From Stenotrophomonas sp. (GTDB taxonomy: Bacteria > Pseudomonadota > Gammaproteobacteria > Xanthomonadales > Xanthomonadaceae), in assembly GCA_003484865.1 (NCBI GenBank), contig DMZT01000487.1, positions 1 through 6,780 of the forward strand: a DNA stretch of 6,780 nt, read 5' to 3'. A model generated the notes under the pieces. It was not told where the DNA came from. It saw nothing but the letters and a program-made list of their open reading frames with translations, and did no database searches. Shown here piece after piece: positions 1 to 5,704 of this stretch. The stretch's first letter is position 1. Each line of letters begins with the position of its first letter. Made by a program: the position numbers and the translations under genes.

Positions 1-1
1 C

Positions 2-604
2 CTGCATGCGGCGACTGCTGGCATCGGTGTGGCCAAGGCCAACTTCCTGCCGCGCATCACCCTCAATGGCGATGCCGGCTTCCAGGCCAAACAGCTCGAC
101 GACCTGGACGGCTGGAACGCCCATCGTTTCAGCATCGGTCCGGCGATCAGTCTGCCGATCTTCCAGGGCGGCAGGTTGAAAGCGAACCTCGCTCTCAGCC
201 GGCTGCAGGAACGCCAAGCTGCGCTGCAGTTCCAGAAGACGGTGCTGCAGGCGTGGCACGACGTGGACGATGCGATAGACGGGTACAGCGCGGAGCAGCG
301 ACGCGGGCAGGCGCTGCAGGTGGCGGTGGAGGAAAGTGATCGTGCCTTGATGGCTGCGCGTCGTCAGTACCAGGCCGGGGTGATCGATATGCTCGACGTG
401 CTGACCACCCAGCGCATCGCGCTGGACAACCAGGCAGCGCTGGCTGACAGCCAGGCGGCGGCTGCGATCGCACGGGTGGATCTGTATCGCGCGCTGGGTG
501 GCGGCTGGCGCGATGTGGGGGTAGGCGTGACCCTCGCTGGCAGCGCGTCGGCTGCCAGCGGGCCGGGCAACATGGCTCAACGCACGTTGCGCAGTTCCCA
601 GTGA
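2..604 (+). CDS. Outer-membrane efflux channel, NodT/TolC family, C-terminal part
   Basis: This is the last 200 residues of an outer-membrane factor that forms the exit duct of a tripartite RND- or MFS-type pump. The reading frame is open from base 2, so the start and N-terminal half lie to the left of the window. Visible family signatures are the barrel segment around LPIFQGGRLKANL, the following long helix with TVLQAWHDVDDAI, the second-repeat motif YQAGVIDMLDVLTTQR, and the usual ending VDLYRALGGGW. After that comes a tail of about 28 residues rich in Ala, Gly and Ser, with no obvious fold. The stop TGA is at 602-604. The periplasmic adaptor and inner-membrane pump genes would be expected upstream, outside the window. 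The last 28 bp overlap the convergent gene ending at 577. The family call is firm; the substrate cannot be told. Confidence 0.9.
   Translation: MHAATAGIGVAKANFLPRITLNGDAGFQAKQLDDLDGWNAHRFSIGPAISLPIFQGGRLKANLALSRLQERQAALQFQKTVLQAWHDVDDAIDGYSAEQRRGQALQVAVEESDRALMAARRQYQAGVIDMLDVLTTQRIALDNQAALADSQAAAAIARVDLYRALGGGWRDVGVGVTLAGSASAASGPGNMAQRTLRSSQ
535..560 (-). terminator. Perfect 10-bp stem-loop, probable terminator of the 112-aa gene
   Basis: CGCTGGCAGC (535-544) and GCTGCCAGCG (551-560) are perfect inverted repeats around a 6-nt loop (GCGTCG). The stem extends to 533/562 if one G-T pair is allowed. It begins 16 nt past the stop of the minus-strand gene ending at 577, where a terminator would sit, yet it lies wholly inside the coding end of the efflux gene. 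No T-run follows on the minus strand, so it is either a weak intrinsic terminator or an RNA 3'-end stabiliser. The stem is seen directly; the function is inferred. Confidence 0.5.
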
Positions 605-915
605 CTGCCGGCCAGCATGCGCAGGCGCTGCTTGAACACGTCGCTGTCGATGCTGGTGGTGGCGCAGAGGTTGATGCGCAGATCATCCTGCGCGCCGGTC
701 ACGGTGGCGGCCGGATCGGTCGCGCCCCACTGCGGGTCGACCGCGTCGGGATCGTCCTGTTTGGCGCGCCAGCGGTCGAACAGCACCGGGGTGCGCAGGG
801 CATTCTGAAGCTCTTCGGCCAACCCTGCCGCGCCCTGGGCGTGGAAGGACAGGTCCGGATCGTTGCCGCGCGCCTTGGCCGGGTCCGGCAGGCTGATGTC
901 ATAACTTACTGGCAT
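577..915 (-). CDS. Conserved-looking small protein of unknown function (112 aa)
   Basis: I do not recognise this family. The product is 112 residues, soluble-looking, without a signal peptide or membrane segment. It starts MPVSYDISLPDPAKARG, has an Asp-rich middle (QDDPDAVDPQWGATDP, about residues 53-68), and ends with a more hydrophobic stretch holding the only cysteine (Cys84, in INLCATTS) followed by FKQRLRMLAGSHWELRNVR. ATG at 915 is chosen because GGAGG (921-925) lies 5 nt upstream. The frame stays open to an ATG at 1059, but the extra residues are low-complexity and read through two hairpins, and an ATG at 927 overlaps the ribosome site. It is the last minus-strand gene after degV, 112 bp downstream of it, and overlaps the convergent efflux gene by 28 bp. 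The strong ribosome site and coherent composition make a real gene likely. Confidence 0.75.
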   Translation of the reverse strand: MPVSYDISLPDPAKARGNDPDLSFHAQGAAGLAEELQNALRTPVLFDRWRAKQDDPDAVDPQWGATDPAATVTGAQDDLRINLCATTSIDSDVFKQRLRMLAGSHWELRNVR

Positions 916-920
916 GGTTA

Positions 921-925
921 CCTCC
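921..925 (-). promoter_or_regulatory. Ribosome binding site of the 112-aa gene
   Basis: GGAGG on the minus strand, 5 nt before the ATG at 915. It decides the start among three in-frame ATGs (915, 927, 1059), because the ATG at 927 overlaps this very site. Confidence 0.75.
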
Positions 926-950
926 ATTGAATGCGGCAAGGCTGGCAGAG

Positions 951-968
951 ACGCGGTGCAATCCGCGT
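951..968 (-). other. Small stem-loop between degV and the 112-aa gene
   Basis: ACGCGG (951-956) and CCGCGT (963-968) are perfect inverted repeats around a 6-nt loop. It lies 7 nt from the larger 976-1009 stem-loop, giving two hairpins in tandem in a 112-bp gap. It could back up termination after degV or shape the leader of the next gene. No role can be assigned from sequence. Confidence 0.4.
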
Positions 969-975
969 GCAGAAC

Positions 976-1009
976 CCGCGGCCGTGCCCGGATCGTGGCA
1001 TGGCCGCGG
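976..1009 (-). terminator. GC-rich stem-loop after degV
   Basis: CCGCGGCC (976-983) pairs perfectly with GGCCGCGG (1002-1009). After one imperfect position (G-T on the plus strand, C-A on the minus strand) the stem continues with TGCC/GGCA, leaving an 8-nt loop. It begins 18 nt past the degV stop (1028-1030). No T-run follows, so termination may be weak, or the hairpin may mainly protect the 3' end. Confidence 0.5.
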
Positions 1010-1027
1010 CGATGCTGACCAGTGCGG

Positions 1028-1972
1028 TCAGCCGTTGAAGGTGTGGGGGCCGTCGGCAAACCCGATCGTCACCGCGCCCTTGCCCACGTTGACCATGCCG
1101 GTCAGGCTCATCACCGCCTCGAACACATCCACGCCATGCGCCTGGCAGGTCTCACGCAACATGGCGTAGCCGGGCAGGGCCTGCAGGTCGGCCAGCTCGC
1201 CGCCGTAGCTGATGCACACGGTTGGCGTCATCAGGCCGCCCTTGACCCGCTGGCCGACGAAATCGAACAGCTTCTTCACCGCATTGTCGAAGCCCTTGAT
1301 CTTGGCCACCGGCCCGGTCTCGCCGCGGTAGCCATGCAGCACCGGCTTGATGTCCAGCGCGCTGCCCAGCGCGGCGCTGATCAGGCCCACGCTGCGGTCG
1401 CCCTTATGGCGTGCACGGGCGCGCATGTAGTACAGATCGCGGGTGATCATGTAGCCGTGCACGTTGTTGGCCAGCAGCTCCAGCCGCTCGCGGATCTCCT
1501 GCACGCTCGCGCCACTGTCGCGCAGGCGCACCGCTTCCACCGCGGTCACGCCCTGTGCGGCGAACAGGTTCTGGGTATCGAGCACGCGCAGCGCGAACGG
1601 CGAGTTGAAGCCCGCTGCCTGCCGCACCGGCTTGTAATCATTGAGGATCGCGAAACTGGCCTGCATCGCGTTGTCGTGGATCGGGCTGCGGGTCTTGGTG
1701 ATCGTCATGCAGAACACATGGTCGTAATCGATCACCAGCTTGCCCAGGAACAGGTCCCGGATCTGGTTGACGCTGAACGGAATGGTTTCCGCCTCGGCGC
1801 CGTGCTCGGCCACATGGGCATGCAGAAAGCTCAGTGTCGCCTGTTCGTCGCGATGGTCGGCCAGCACGGCCTCGCCGATGCGGACGGTGATCGGCAGCAG
1901 CACGATGTTGTGTTGTTCAATGAAATCCTGCGGCAGATCGCACGCAGAGTCGACCACGATTCCGATGCGCAT
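1028..1972 (-). CDS. DegV-family protein (fatty-acid-binding fold)
   Basis: DegV proteins have a two-lobed fold that buries a fatty acid; in Firmicutes (FakB) they present it to the kinase FakA. This 314-residue cytoplasmic protein has full family length. It opens with IVVDSACDLP (Asp8, Ser9), has VLDTQNLFAAQG (131-141) matching the family DS/T...G element, the long TRDLYYMRARARHKGDRS segment (177-194), the LDIKPVL element (206-212), and a C-terminal NVGKGAVTIGF (295-305). Aligned by eye to FakB, Thr63 and Ser96 keep the fatty-acid contacts, but SGTY reads SPIH and the C-terminal HxGPGA reads NVGKGA, so the ligand-contacting His becomes Asn295. The ATG at 1972 has GGAGG 8 nt upstream. No FakA-like kinase is in the window. 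The family call is firm; the ligand and role are open. Confidence 0.92.
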   Translation of the reverse strand: MRIGIVVDSACDLPQDFIEQHNIVLLPITVRIGEAVLADHRDEQATLSFLHAHVAEHGAEAETIPFSVNQIRDLFLGKLVIDYDHVFCMTITKTRSPIHDNAMQASFAILNDYKPVRQAAGFNSPFALRVLDTQNLFAAQGVTAVEAVRLRDSGASVQEIRERLELLANNVHGYMITRDLYYMRARARHKGDRSVGLISAALGSALDIKPVLHGYRGETGPVAKIKGFDNAVKKLFDFVGQRVKGGLMTPTVCISYGGELADLQALPGYAMLRETCQAHGVDVFEAVMSLTGMVNVGKGAVTIGFADGPHTFNG

Positions 1973-1980
1973 CCTGTGCC

Positions 1981-1985
1981 CCTCC
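1981..1985 (-). promoter_or_regulatory. Ribosome binding site of degV
   Basis: GGAGG on the minus strand, 8 nt before the ATG at 1972. Its strength fits independent translation of degV despite the 89-bp gap after the previous gene. Confidence 0.7.
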
Positions 1986-2021
1986 GGCAGGTTGTAGGTT
2001 CGGAAACGTGAACGCTATCTC

Positions 2022-2053
2022 AAAACGGCTCGCCTTGCCTGACCGGGGAGCCG
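2022..2053 (-). terminator. Candidate intrinsic terminator between the isomerase gene and degV
   Basis: Read on the minus strand, CGGCTC (2053-2048) pairs with GAGCCG (2031-2026) and is followed at once by TTTT (2025-2022). Two more pairs form inside after one mismatch. This is the only stem in the window followed by a T-run. The 5' arm is also used by a competing stem, GAGCC (2048-2052) with GGCTC (2059-2063), which overlaps the isomerase stop codon. Confidence 0.5.
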
Positions 2054-2061
2054 GCCCGGGC

Positions 2062-2691
2062 TCAGCGGCTGCGTTCCACCGCCACCGGCAGATCCTTGAT
2101 CCGGGCCCACTCCCCCTGCTCAAGCAGGCGCGGGTCGGCCAGCACCGCCTGCATCAGCGGGTGGGCGTCGTTGCCCCAGAACAGTTCGCTGCCGATCGCC
2201 AGCGTCGGCACGCCGAACACCCCCGCGGCCAGCGCGGCATCCGTGTTGCGCCGCAGTTCCTCTTTGACCGACGGTGCGCCGATCGCCGCAGCGACATCGG
2301 CGATGTCCAGCATCGCGCCGGGCAGGGCGAGCGCGGCCGCACTGTCGCCGGCGTGGCCGTCGCGCCAGATCCAGTTGAACAGGAGGTCGACCGTCTCGTG
2401 GGTGGCCCCGGCGGCCAGGCACAGGCGCAGGGCGGCCAGCGGATTGAATGGGTGGCCCGCTGGAAAACGCAGTGTCACCCCGGCGCTGCGGGCCTGCCAC
2501 AGCGCCTGCCGATAGGTGAACAGTCGTTTGGCGGGGATCTCGGCAGGGCCCAGATTGCCCAGGTGGTGCAGCACCGCGCCGAAGGCGATCGGCACCGGCA
2601 CAATGCTCTTGAACTGCGGCAGGGCCTTGAGCTGCTGCCAGTGCAGGTAGGCGAACGGTGAGACGAAATCGAAATACCAGCGCAGGGCCAT
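2062..2691 (-). CDS. 2-hydroxychromene-2-carboxylate isomerase family protein (DsbA-like, kappa GST class)
   Basis: The product is 209 residues with a thioredoxin-like fold, the usual length of the NahD/kappa-GST family. Characterised members use glutathione to isomerise 2-hydroxychromene-2-carboxylate in naphthalene breakdown; many genomic relatives have unknown substrates. Visible signatures are the N-terminal YFDFVSPFAYL (residues 6-16), with Ser11 at the glutathione-activating position, the cis-proline loop GVFGVPT (157-163), and FWGND (171-175), typical of the family end. There is no CxxC, so it is not a disulfide oxidoreductase. The ATG at 2691 gives exactly the family N-terminus, although the ribosome site is weak (a GAG about 10 nt upstream). 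It lies 76 bp after the amidohydrolase gene and 89 bp before degV. No aromatic-degradation genes are nearby, so the substrate is unknown and a general detoxification role is possible. Confidence 0.88.
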   Translation of the reverse strand: MALRWYFDFVSPFAYLHWQQLKALPQFKSIVPVPIAFGAVLHHLGNLGPAEIPAKRLFTYRQALWQARSAGVTLRFPAGHPFNPLAALRLCLAAGATHETVDLLFNWIWRDGHAGDSAAALALPGAMLDIADVAAAIGAPSVKEELRRNTDAALAAGVFGVPTLAIGSELFWGNDAHPLMQAVLADPRLLEQGEWARIKDLPVAVERSR

Positions 2692-2730
2692 GATCGGATG
2701 CTCACGTTGCGGGACGGCAGTGCCGCCGAA

Positions 2731-2760
2731 CGCAGGGCCGCCGCAGGCAGCGGCCCTGTG
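2731..2760 (-). terminator. Strong stem-loop after the second amidohydrolase gene
   Basis: CAGGGCCGC (2733-2741) and GCGGCCCTG (2750-2758) form a perfect 9-bp stem with an 8-nt loop. It extends to 2731/2760 through one non-Watson-Crick position. It begins 7 nt after the stop of the gene ending at 2768. A smaller CGGC/GCCG hairpin (2715-2725) follows. There is no T-run. It probably marks the end of the two-gene amidohydrolase unit or dampens read-through into the isomerase gene. Confidence 0.55.
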
Positions 2761-2767
2761 CAGGGAC

Positions 2768-4048
2768 TCAGCGCGAGTATGCGCGCGGTTCGCTCGACGC
2801 CGGCGCCTGGTAGCGGTCGCGCAGCTCGGTCTGGCGCGACCGCATCGGCATCGCGCGACCGCCCAGCCAGACCTGCTCGGCGTAATGCCCGACATCCAGC
2901 GGATCGCCTTCCCACAGCACCAGATCGGCCAGCTTGCCCGGCTCGATGGTGCCAAGCCGGTCGCCGACGCCCAGCGCCTGGGCCGGCACCCGGGTCAGGC
3001 CCGCCAGGCCATCATCCCAGGGCAACCCGTTGGCGACGGCATTGCCGGCCAGCTGGCGCATCTTGCGCGCGTTGTGCGAGGCATCGTCGCGCTGGGCGAA
3101 GCTGACCGGCACGCCGGCCGCCTTCAGGCGCGCGGCGTTCTGCAGGGTCGCGCCGAGCTGATCGAAGCTGCTCGGCAGGTTGCCCAGCCCATCCACGAAC
3201 ACCGGCACGCCGGCCTGGGCCAGCTGCGGGGCCAGGCGCCACGCCTCGGCACCGCCGGCGATGGCGATCTTGACCTTCTCACGGGCGGCCCAGCGCAGCA
3301 GCTGGCGGATATCGGCCGCGCGGTCGACCTGCACCACGATCCGGCCCTGGCCGGCGAGGTAGCGCCCCAGCGTGGCGCGCCCGGCCGGTGTCAGCAGCGC
3401 ATGCGGAGAGTCCGCCGGCACGCGCCCACGTGCCTCGCTGACCATCTGTTCCAGCAGCATCCACTGGGCGGCACGCGAGGTGCCGGTCAGCTCCGCACCG
3501 GACGCGCCGAGGCGGATGAACAGCGCCTGCGGGCCGACCGCGTCAGCGCTGCCGTCCAGCCGCATCACGCCGCCCTGGCCGGCGATGAAGCCGCCGCCGG
3601 TGTTCGCCCCGAGCAGCGTGAAGCCGATGCCATCCAGCCGCGCGACCGGGATCAGCACCGAATCCGGATTGAAGGCCAGGGTGACATCGAATTCCGGACG
3701 CAGCGGCTGGTCGTCCAGTTTCAGCGTGCTGTCCACCGTGGCTGACTCGCCGGAGACTTCTTCGATGCCGATATCGGTGATGCCGCCGAACAGCGCCGGG
3801 GTCAGTGGCTTGCCCGCCGCCTCGACCACGGCCACGCCGGCCGGCGCCGACAGGCCCGGACCGACGGCGCGGATCATGCCGCCCTGGACCAGCACATCGC
3901 TGTGCTCCAGGCTGCCGCGCGCGGCGGCGGTATGCACGGTGGCATTGCGGATCAGCAGATCCTGCGCGAACACGGATGTCGCCACGCAGGTACCCGCAAG
4001 CAACAGCAGTGCGCGTGGCAGCAGGCGCATTGGGACGCGGCGGCTCAT
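2768..4048 (-). CDS. Secreted amidohydrolase-superfamily protein lacking the metal-binding histidines
   Basis: This 426-residue exported protein has the layout of the imidazolonepropionase-like amidohydrolases. It starts with a signal peptide (hydrophobic core 13-19, likely cleavage after VFA at 28). The N-terminal sandwich LLIRNATVHT...DVLVQGGMIRAVG follows, and the C-terminal sandwich GTIEPGKLADLVLWEGDP (366-383) closes it. The catalytic core is degraded. Where the family has TPGxIDxHxH, it reads TPALFGGITDIG (83-94). At the second HxH site it has Val238/Gln240, and near the HH site Gly265/Gly266. Only a late Asp (about 321) remains. It is therefore probably non-catalytic, perhaps a structural or regulatory partner of the upstream enzyme. 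The ATG at 4048 overlaps that gene's TGA and has AGGAGG 7 nt upstream; Met7 (4030) is the alternative start. The frame is intact, so it is not a decaying pseudogene. Confidence 0.87.
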   Translation of the reverse strand: MSRRVPMRLLPRALLLLAGTCVATSVFAQDLLIRNATVHTAAARGSLEHSDVLVQGGMIRAVGPGLSAPAGVAVVEAAGKPLTPALFGGITDIGIEEVSGESATVDSTLKLDDQPLRPEFDVTLAFNPDSVLIPVARLDGIGFTLLGANTGGGFIAGQGGVMRLDGSADAVGPQALFIRLGASGAELTGTSRAAQWMLLEQMVSEARGRVPADSPHALLTPAGRATLGRYLAGQGRIVVQVDRAADIRQLLRWAAREKVKIAIAGGAEAWRLAPQLAQAGVPVFVDGLGNLPSSFDQLGATLQNAARLKAAGVPVSFAQRDDASHNARKMRQLAGNAVANGLPWDDGLAGLTRVPAQALGVGDRLGTIEPGKLADLVLWEGDPLDVGHYAEQVWLGGRAMPMRSRQTELRDRYQAPASSEPRAYSR

Positions 4049-5451
4049 GGGCGCGCCTCCTGGCCGAGCATGAAGTCCGACAGCGGCTGCCGCCTCACGT
4101 CCTGGCGGTCATAGACCTGGTGGCCATCCACGTAGACTTTCTCGGCCAGCGCATAGGAGCTGAAAGGACTGCCGTTCCACACCACCACATCGCCCATCTT
4201 GCCGGCCTCCAGGCTGCCGGTCTGCGTCTCCACGCCGAGCGAGCGCGCTGCGTTGGAGGTCAGCCACATCATGGCCCGCTCCGGGGCGATCTCGATGCCG
4301 GCACGACGTGCGTTGGCGATCACCTTGGCCGCCTCCTGGTTCAAGCGCTGGATGCCCTCGGGCGAATCGGAGTGCACGATCGCGCAGCTGTTGGCGGGGC
4401 GGTCGACCAGGGCGATGTTCTCCTGGATGCCATCGAAGGCTTCCATCTTGAAGCCCCACCAGTCGGCCCACAGCGCACCGCACACGCCTTCCTCGGCGAG
4501 CCGGTCGGCCAGCTTGTAGGCCTCCACCGCATGATGGAAGGCGGCGATCTTGAAGCCGAACTCCTTGGAGAGATCCAGCATCGTGGCCATCTCATCGGCG
4601 CGGTAGCAGTGGATGTGCACGCGGATGTCGCCCTGGATGGCGCCGGCCAGCGTATCCAGCTTGAGATCGCGCTTGCCGCCACTGTCGCCGGCACTGTCGC
4701 CCTTGTCGTCACCGCTGAACCAGCGCTTCTTTTTCGGCTGTTTCGGGGTGTTCTTGGCGATGTATTCGCTGGCATCGATGAAGGCCGCGCGGTAACCGGC
4801 GACATTGCCCATGCGCGTGCCCGGCGCCGTGCCCTTGCCGCCGTAGACGCGCTTGGGGTTCTCGCCACAGGCCATCTTCAGGCCCCACGGTGCGCCGGGG
4901 AACTTCATCGACTGATAGGTCGTCGCGGGTACGTTCTTCAGGGTCACCCCGCGGCCGCCGACCAGGTTGGCCGAGCCGGGCAGAACCTGCATCGAGGTCA
5001 CGCCACCGGCCAGTGCCGCAGCGAACCCCGGGTCCTGCGGCCACACCGAGTGTTCGGCCCAGACGTTGGCGGTGACCGGCGCGGTCATCTCGTTGCCGTC
5101 GCTGTGCGCGCTCACGCCCGGGCTGGGATACACGCCCAGGTGCGAGTGCACATCGATGATGCCGGGGGTGACCCACTTGCCCTGGCCGTCGACGCGGACC
5201 GCATCGGCGGGGGCTGTGAGGCCGGTACCCACCGCCGCGATGCGGCCGTCGCGCAGCAGCACATCGGCGTTGTCCAGGCGCACGCCGGTGCCGGTGAGCA
5301 CGGTGGCATTGCTGATCAACACCGGGGCCGAGGCGATCGGCGCATAGGTACTGGGGTAGGGATCCTGGAGGAAGCGCGACGCGGCGGGCGCCGGCGCGGA
5401 CACGATCGACATCAACGCCAGGCCAACGCCGACGCTCAACAACTTCTGCAT
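4045..5451 (-). CDS. Secreted metal-dependent amidohydrolase, imidazolonepropionase-like
   Basis: This is a 468-residue exported hydrolase of the amidohydrolase superfamily. Relatives cleave C-N bonds in cyclic amides or dipeptides; the substrate here is unknown. The signal peptide covers about 1-24 (MQKLLSVGVG..., cleavage near APAPA). The core carries TPGIIDVHSHLG (95-106, His102/His104), ACGENPKRVYG (194-204, possible metal or substrate ligands), VHIHCYRADEM (278-288, His279/His281), AAFHHA (303-308, His306/His307) and IVHSDSPE (358-365, Asp362). The late sandwich is GSLEAGKMGDVVVWNGSP. Residues about 236-265 form a charged insert, basic (KQPKKKR) then acidic and glycine-rich. The ATG at 5451 has GGGGAG 4 nt upstream and gives a clean signal peptide; an ATG at 5529 with the same MQK start lacks a ribosome site. 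Its stop overlaps the next gene by ATGA. It is the first gene after the divergent region. Confidence 0.92.
   Translation of the reverse strand: MQKLLSVGVGLALMSIVSAPAPAASRFLQDPYPSTYAPIASAPVLISNATVLTGTGVRLDNADVLLRDGRIAAVGTGLTAPADAVRVDGQGKWVTPGIIDVHSHLGVYPSPGVSAHSDGNEMTAPVTANVWAEHSVWPQDPGFAAALAGGVTSMQVLPGSANLVGGRGVTLKNVPATTYQSMKFPGAPWGLKMACGENPKRVYGGKGTAPGTRMGNVAGYRAAFIDASEYIAKNTPKQPKKKRWFSGDDKGDSAGDSGGKRDLKLDTLAGAIQGDIRVHIHCYRADEMATMLDLSKEFGFKIAAFHHAVEAYKLADRLAEEGVCGALWADWWGFKMEAFDGIQENIALVDRPANSCAIVHSDSPEGIQRLNQEAAKVIANARRAGIEIAPERAMMWLTSNAARSLGVETQTGSLEAGKMGDVVVWNGSPFSSYALAEKVYVDGHQVYDRQDVRRQPLSDFMLGQEARP
4056..4061 (-). promoter_or_regulatory. Ribosome binding site inside the upstream gene, for the second amidohydrolase
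   Basis: AGGAGG on the minus strand, 7 nt before the ATG at 4048 and within the last codons of the upstream gene. With the ATGA overlap (4045-4048) it indicates coupled translation at similar levels, and it supports 4048 over Met7 at 4030 as the start. Confidence 0.75.
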
Positions 5452-5455
5452 GGTT

Positions 5456-5461
5456 CTCCCC
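5456..5461 (-). promoter_or_regulatory. Ribosome binding site deciding the first amidohydrolase start
   Basis: GGGGAG on the minus strand, 4 nt before the ATG at 5451. The competing in-frame ATG at 5529 has only CTCATTTGCTAAAACT before it, with no purine-rich ribosome site. Confidence 0.65.
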
Positions 5462-5687
5462 AAGCCGCATGGACACAATTCTTCGACGCTATCCGGGACG
5501 CGGGTCGTTTGCCAAGTGACCTTCTGCATAGTTTTAGCAAATGAGACCTAGCACTGATATGAGAAACAATTGTGAACTTTTCATGAATTTTTCGGGTAGG
5601 CTCAAAGCGGCGACGAGGACCGATGCGCGCCCGTCGCAAGAGAGTCGCAGTGCATCCAGTTCCAGATTCCAACACTCGAACCAGATC

Positions 5688-5694
5688 AAGGAAG
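5688..5694 (+). promoter_or_regulatory. Ribosome binding site of the serine protease
   Basis: AAGGAAG lies 10 nt before the ATG at 5705. The spacing is on the long side, but it is the best purine-rich stretch near the start and the signal peptide begins there. Confidence 0.55.
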
Positions 5695-5704
5695 TTCTCA
5701 GTAC

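Larger units (their letters stand above)
5452..5704. promoter_or_regulatory. Divergent intergenic control region between amidohydrolase and protease genes
   Basis: These 253 bp hold no credible gene. The part from about 5530 to 5595 is far more A/T-rich than anything else in the window and must carry the promoters for both directions. No pair of -35/-10 boxes is convincing. On the plus strand, TTAGCA (5534-5539) with TATGAG (5558-5563) matches four of six bases at each box, with 18-bp spacing. Short palindromes ACAATTGT (5568-5575) and TCATGA (5581-5586) lie within the A/T-rich core and could be protein-binding sites. A 6-bp stem, GCGACG (5610-5615) with CGTCGC (5632-5637), lies in the probable protease leader. 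The role as a shared control region is inferred from gene orientation and base composition. Confidence 0.55.

Noticed and set aside
521..560. GTAG near a stem-loop as a SMAG/REP element of Stenotrophomonas
   Set aside because: The GTAG at 521-524 is separated from the stem by about ten bases, the stem is not of the usual form, the site is inside a coding region, and no second copy was seen in the window.
577..1059. Longer form of the 112-aa protein, from ATG at 1059
   Set aside because: The extra 48 residues are low-complexity, run through two hairpins and into the degV stop region, and have no ribosome site comparable to the one before 915.
1022..2011. 329-codon open frame on the plus strand
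   Set aside because: It mirrors degV. The minus strand carries clear DegV motifs and a strong ribosome site, while the plus translation is a His/Gln/Ala-rich shadow.
2690..3745. 351-codon open frame on the plus strand
   Set aside because: It lies opposite the second amidohydrolase, has a biased composition and no recognisable domain.
3965..4048. Lipobox or Tat signal in the second amidohydrolase
   Set aside because: LAGTC has Thr just before Cys21, where a lipobox needs Gly, Ala or Ser. SRRVPM has the twin arginines but not the rest of the Tat pattern. An ordinary signal peptide ending at VFA fits better.
2768..4048. Second amidohydrolase as a pseudogene
   Set aside because: The frame is intact at full length, with a signal peptide, a strong ribosome site and well-formed N- and C-terminal sandwich motifs. 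Only the metal ligands are changed, which points to altered function rather than decay.
3805..5544. 579-codon open frame on the plus strand
   Set aside because: It lies opposite the two amidohydrolase genes and its translation is Arg/His/Ala-rich with no family signature. Long antisense frames are expected opposite GC-rich coding DNA.
5556..5574. Fur-box-like sequence GATATGAGAAACAATTGTG
   Set aside because: Only about half the positions match the 19-bp Fur consensus by eye, and the mismatches are in the central repeats. Such matches are common in A/T-rich DNA.
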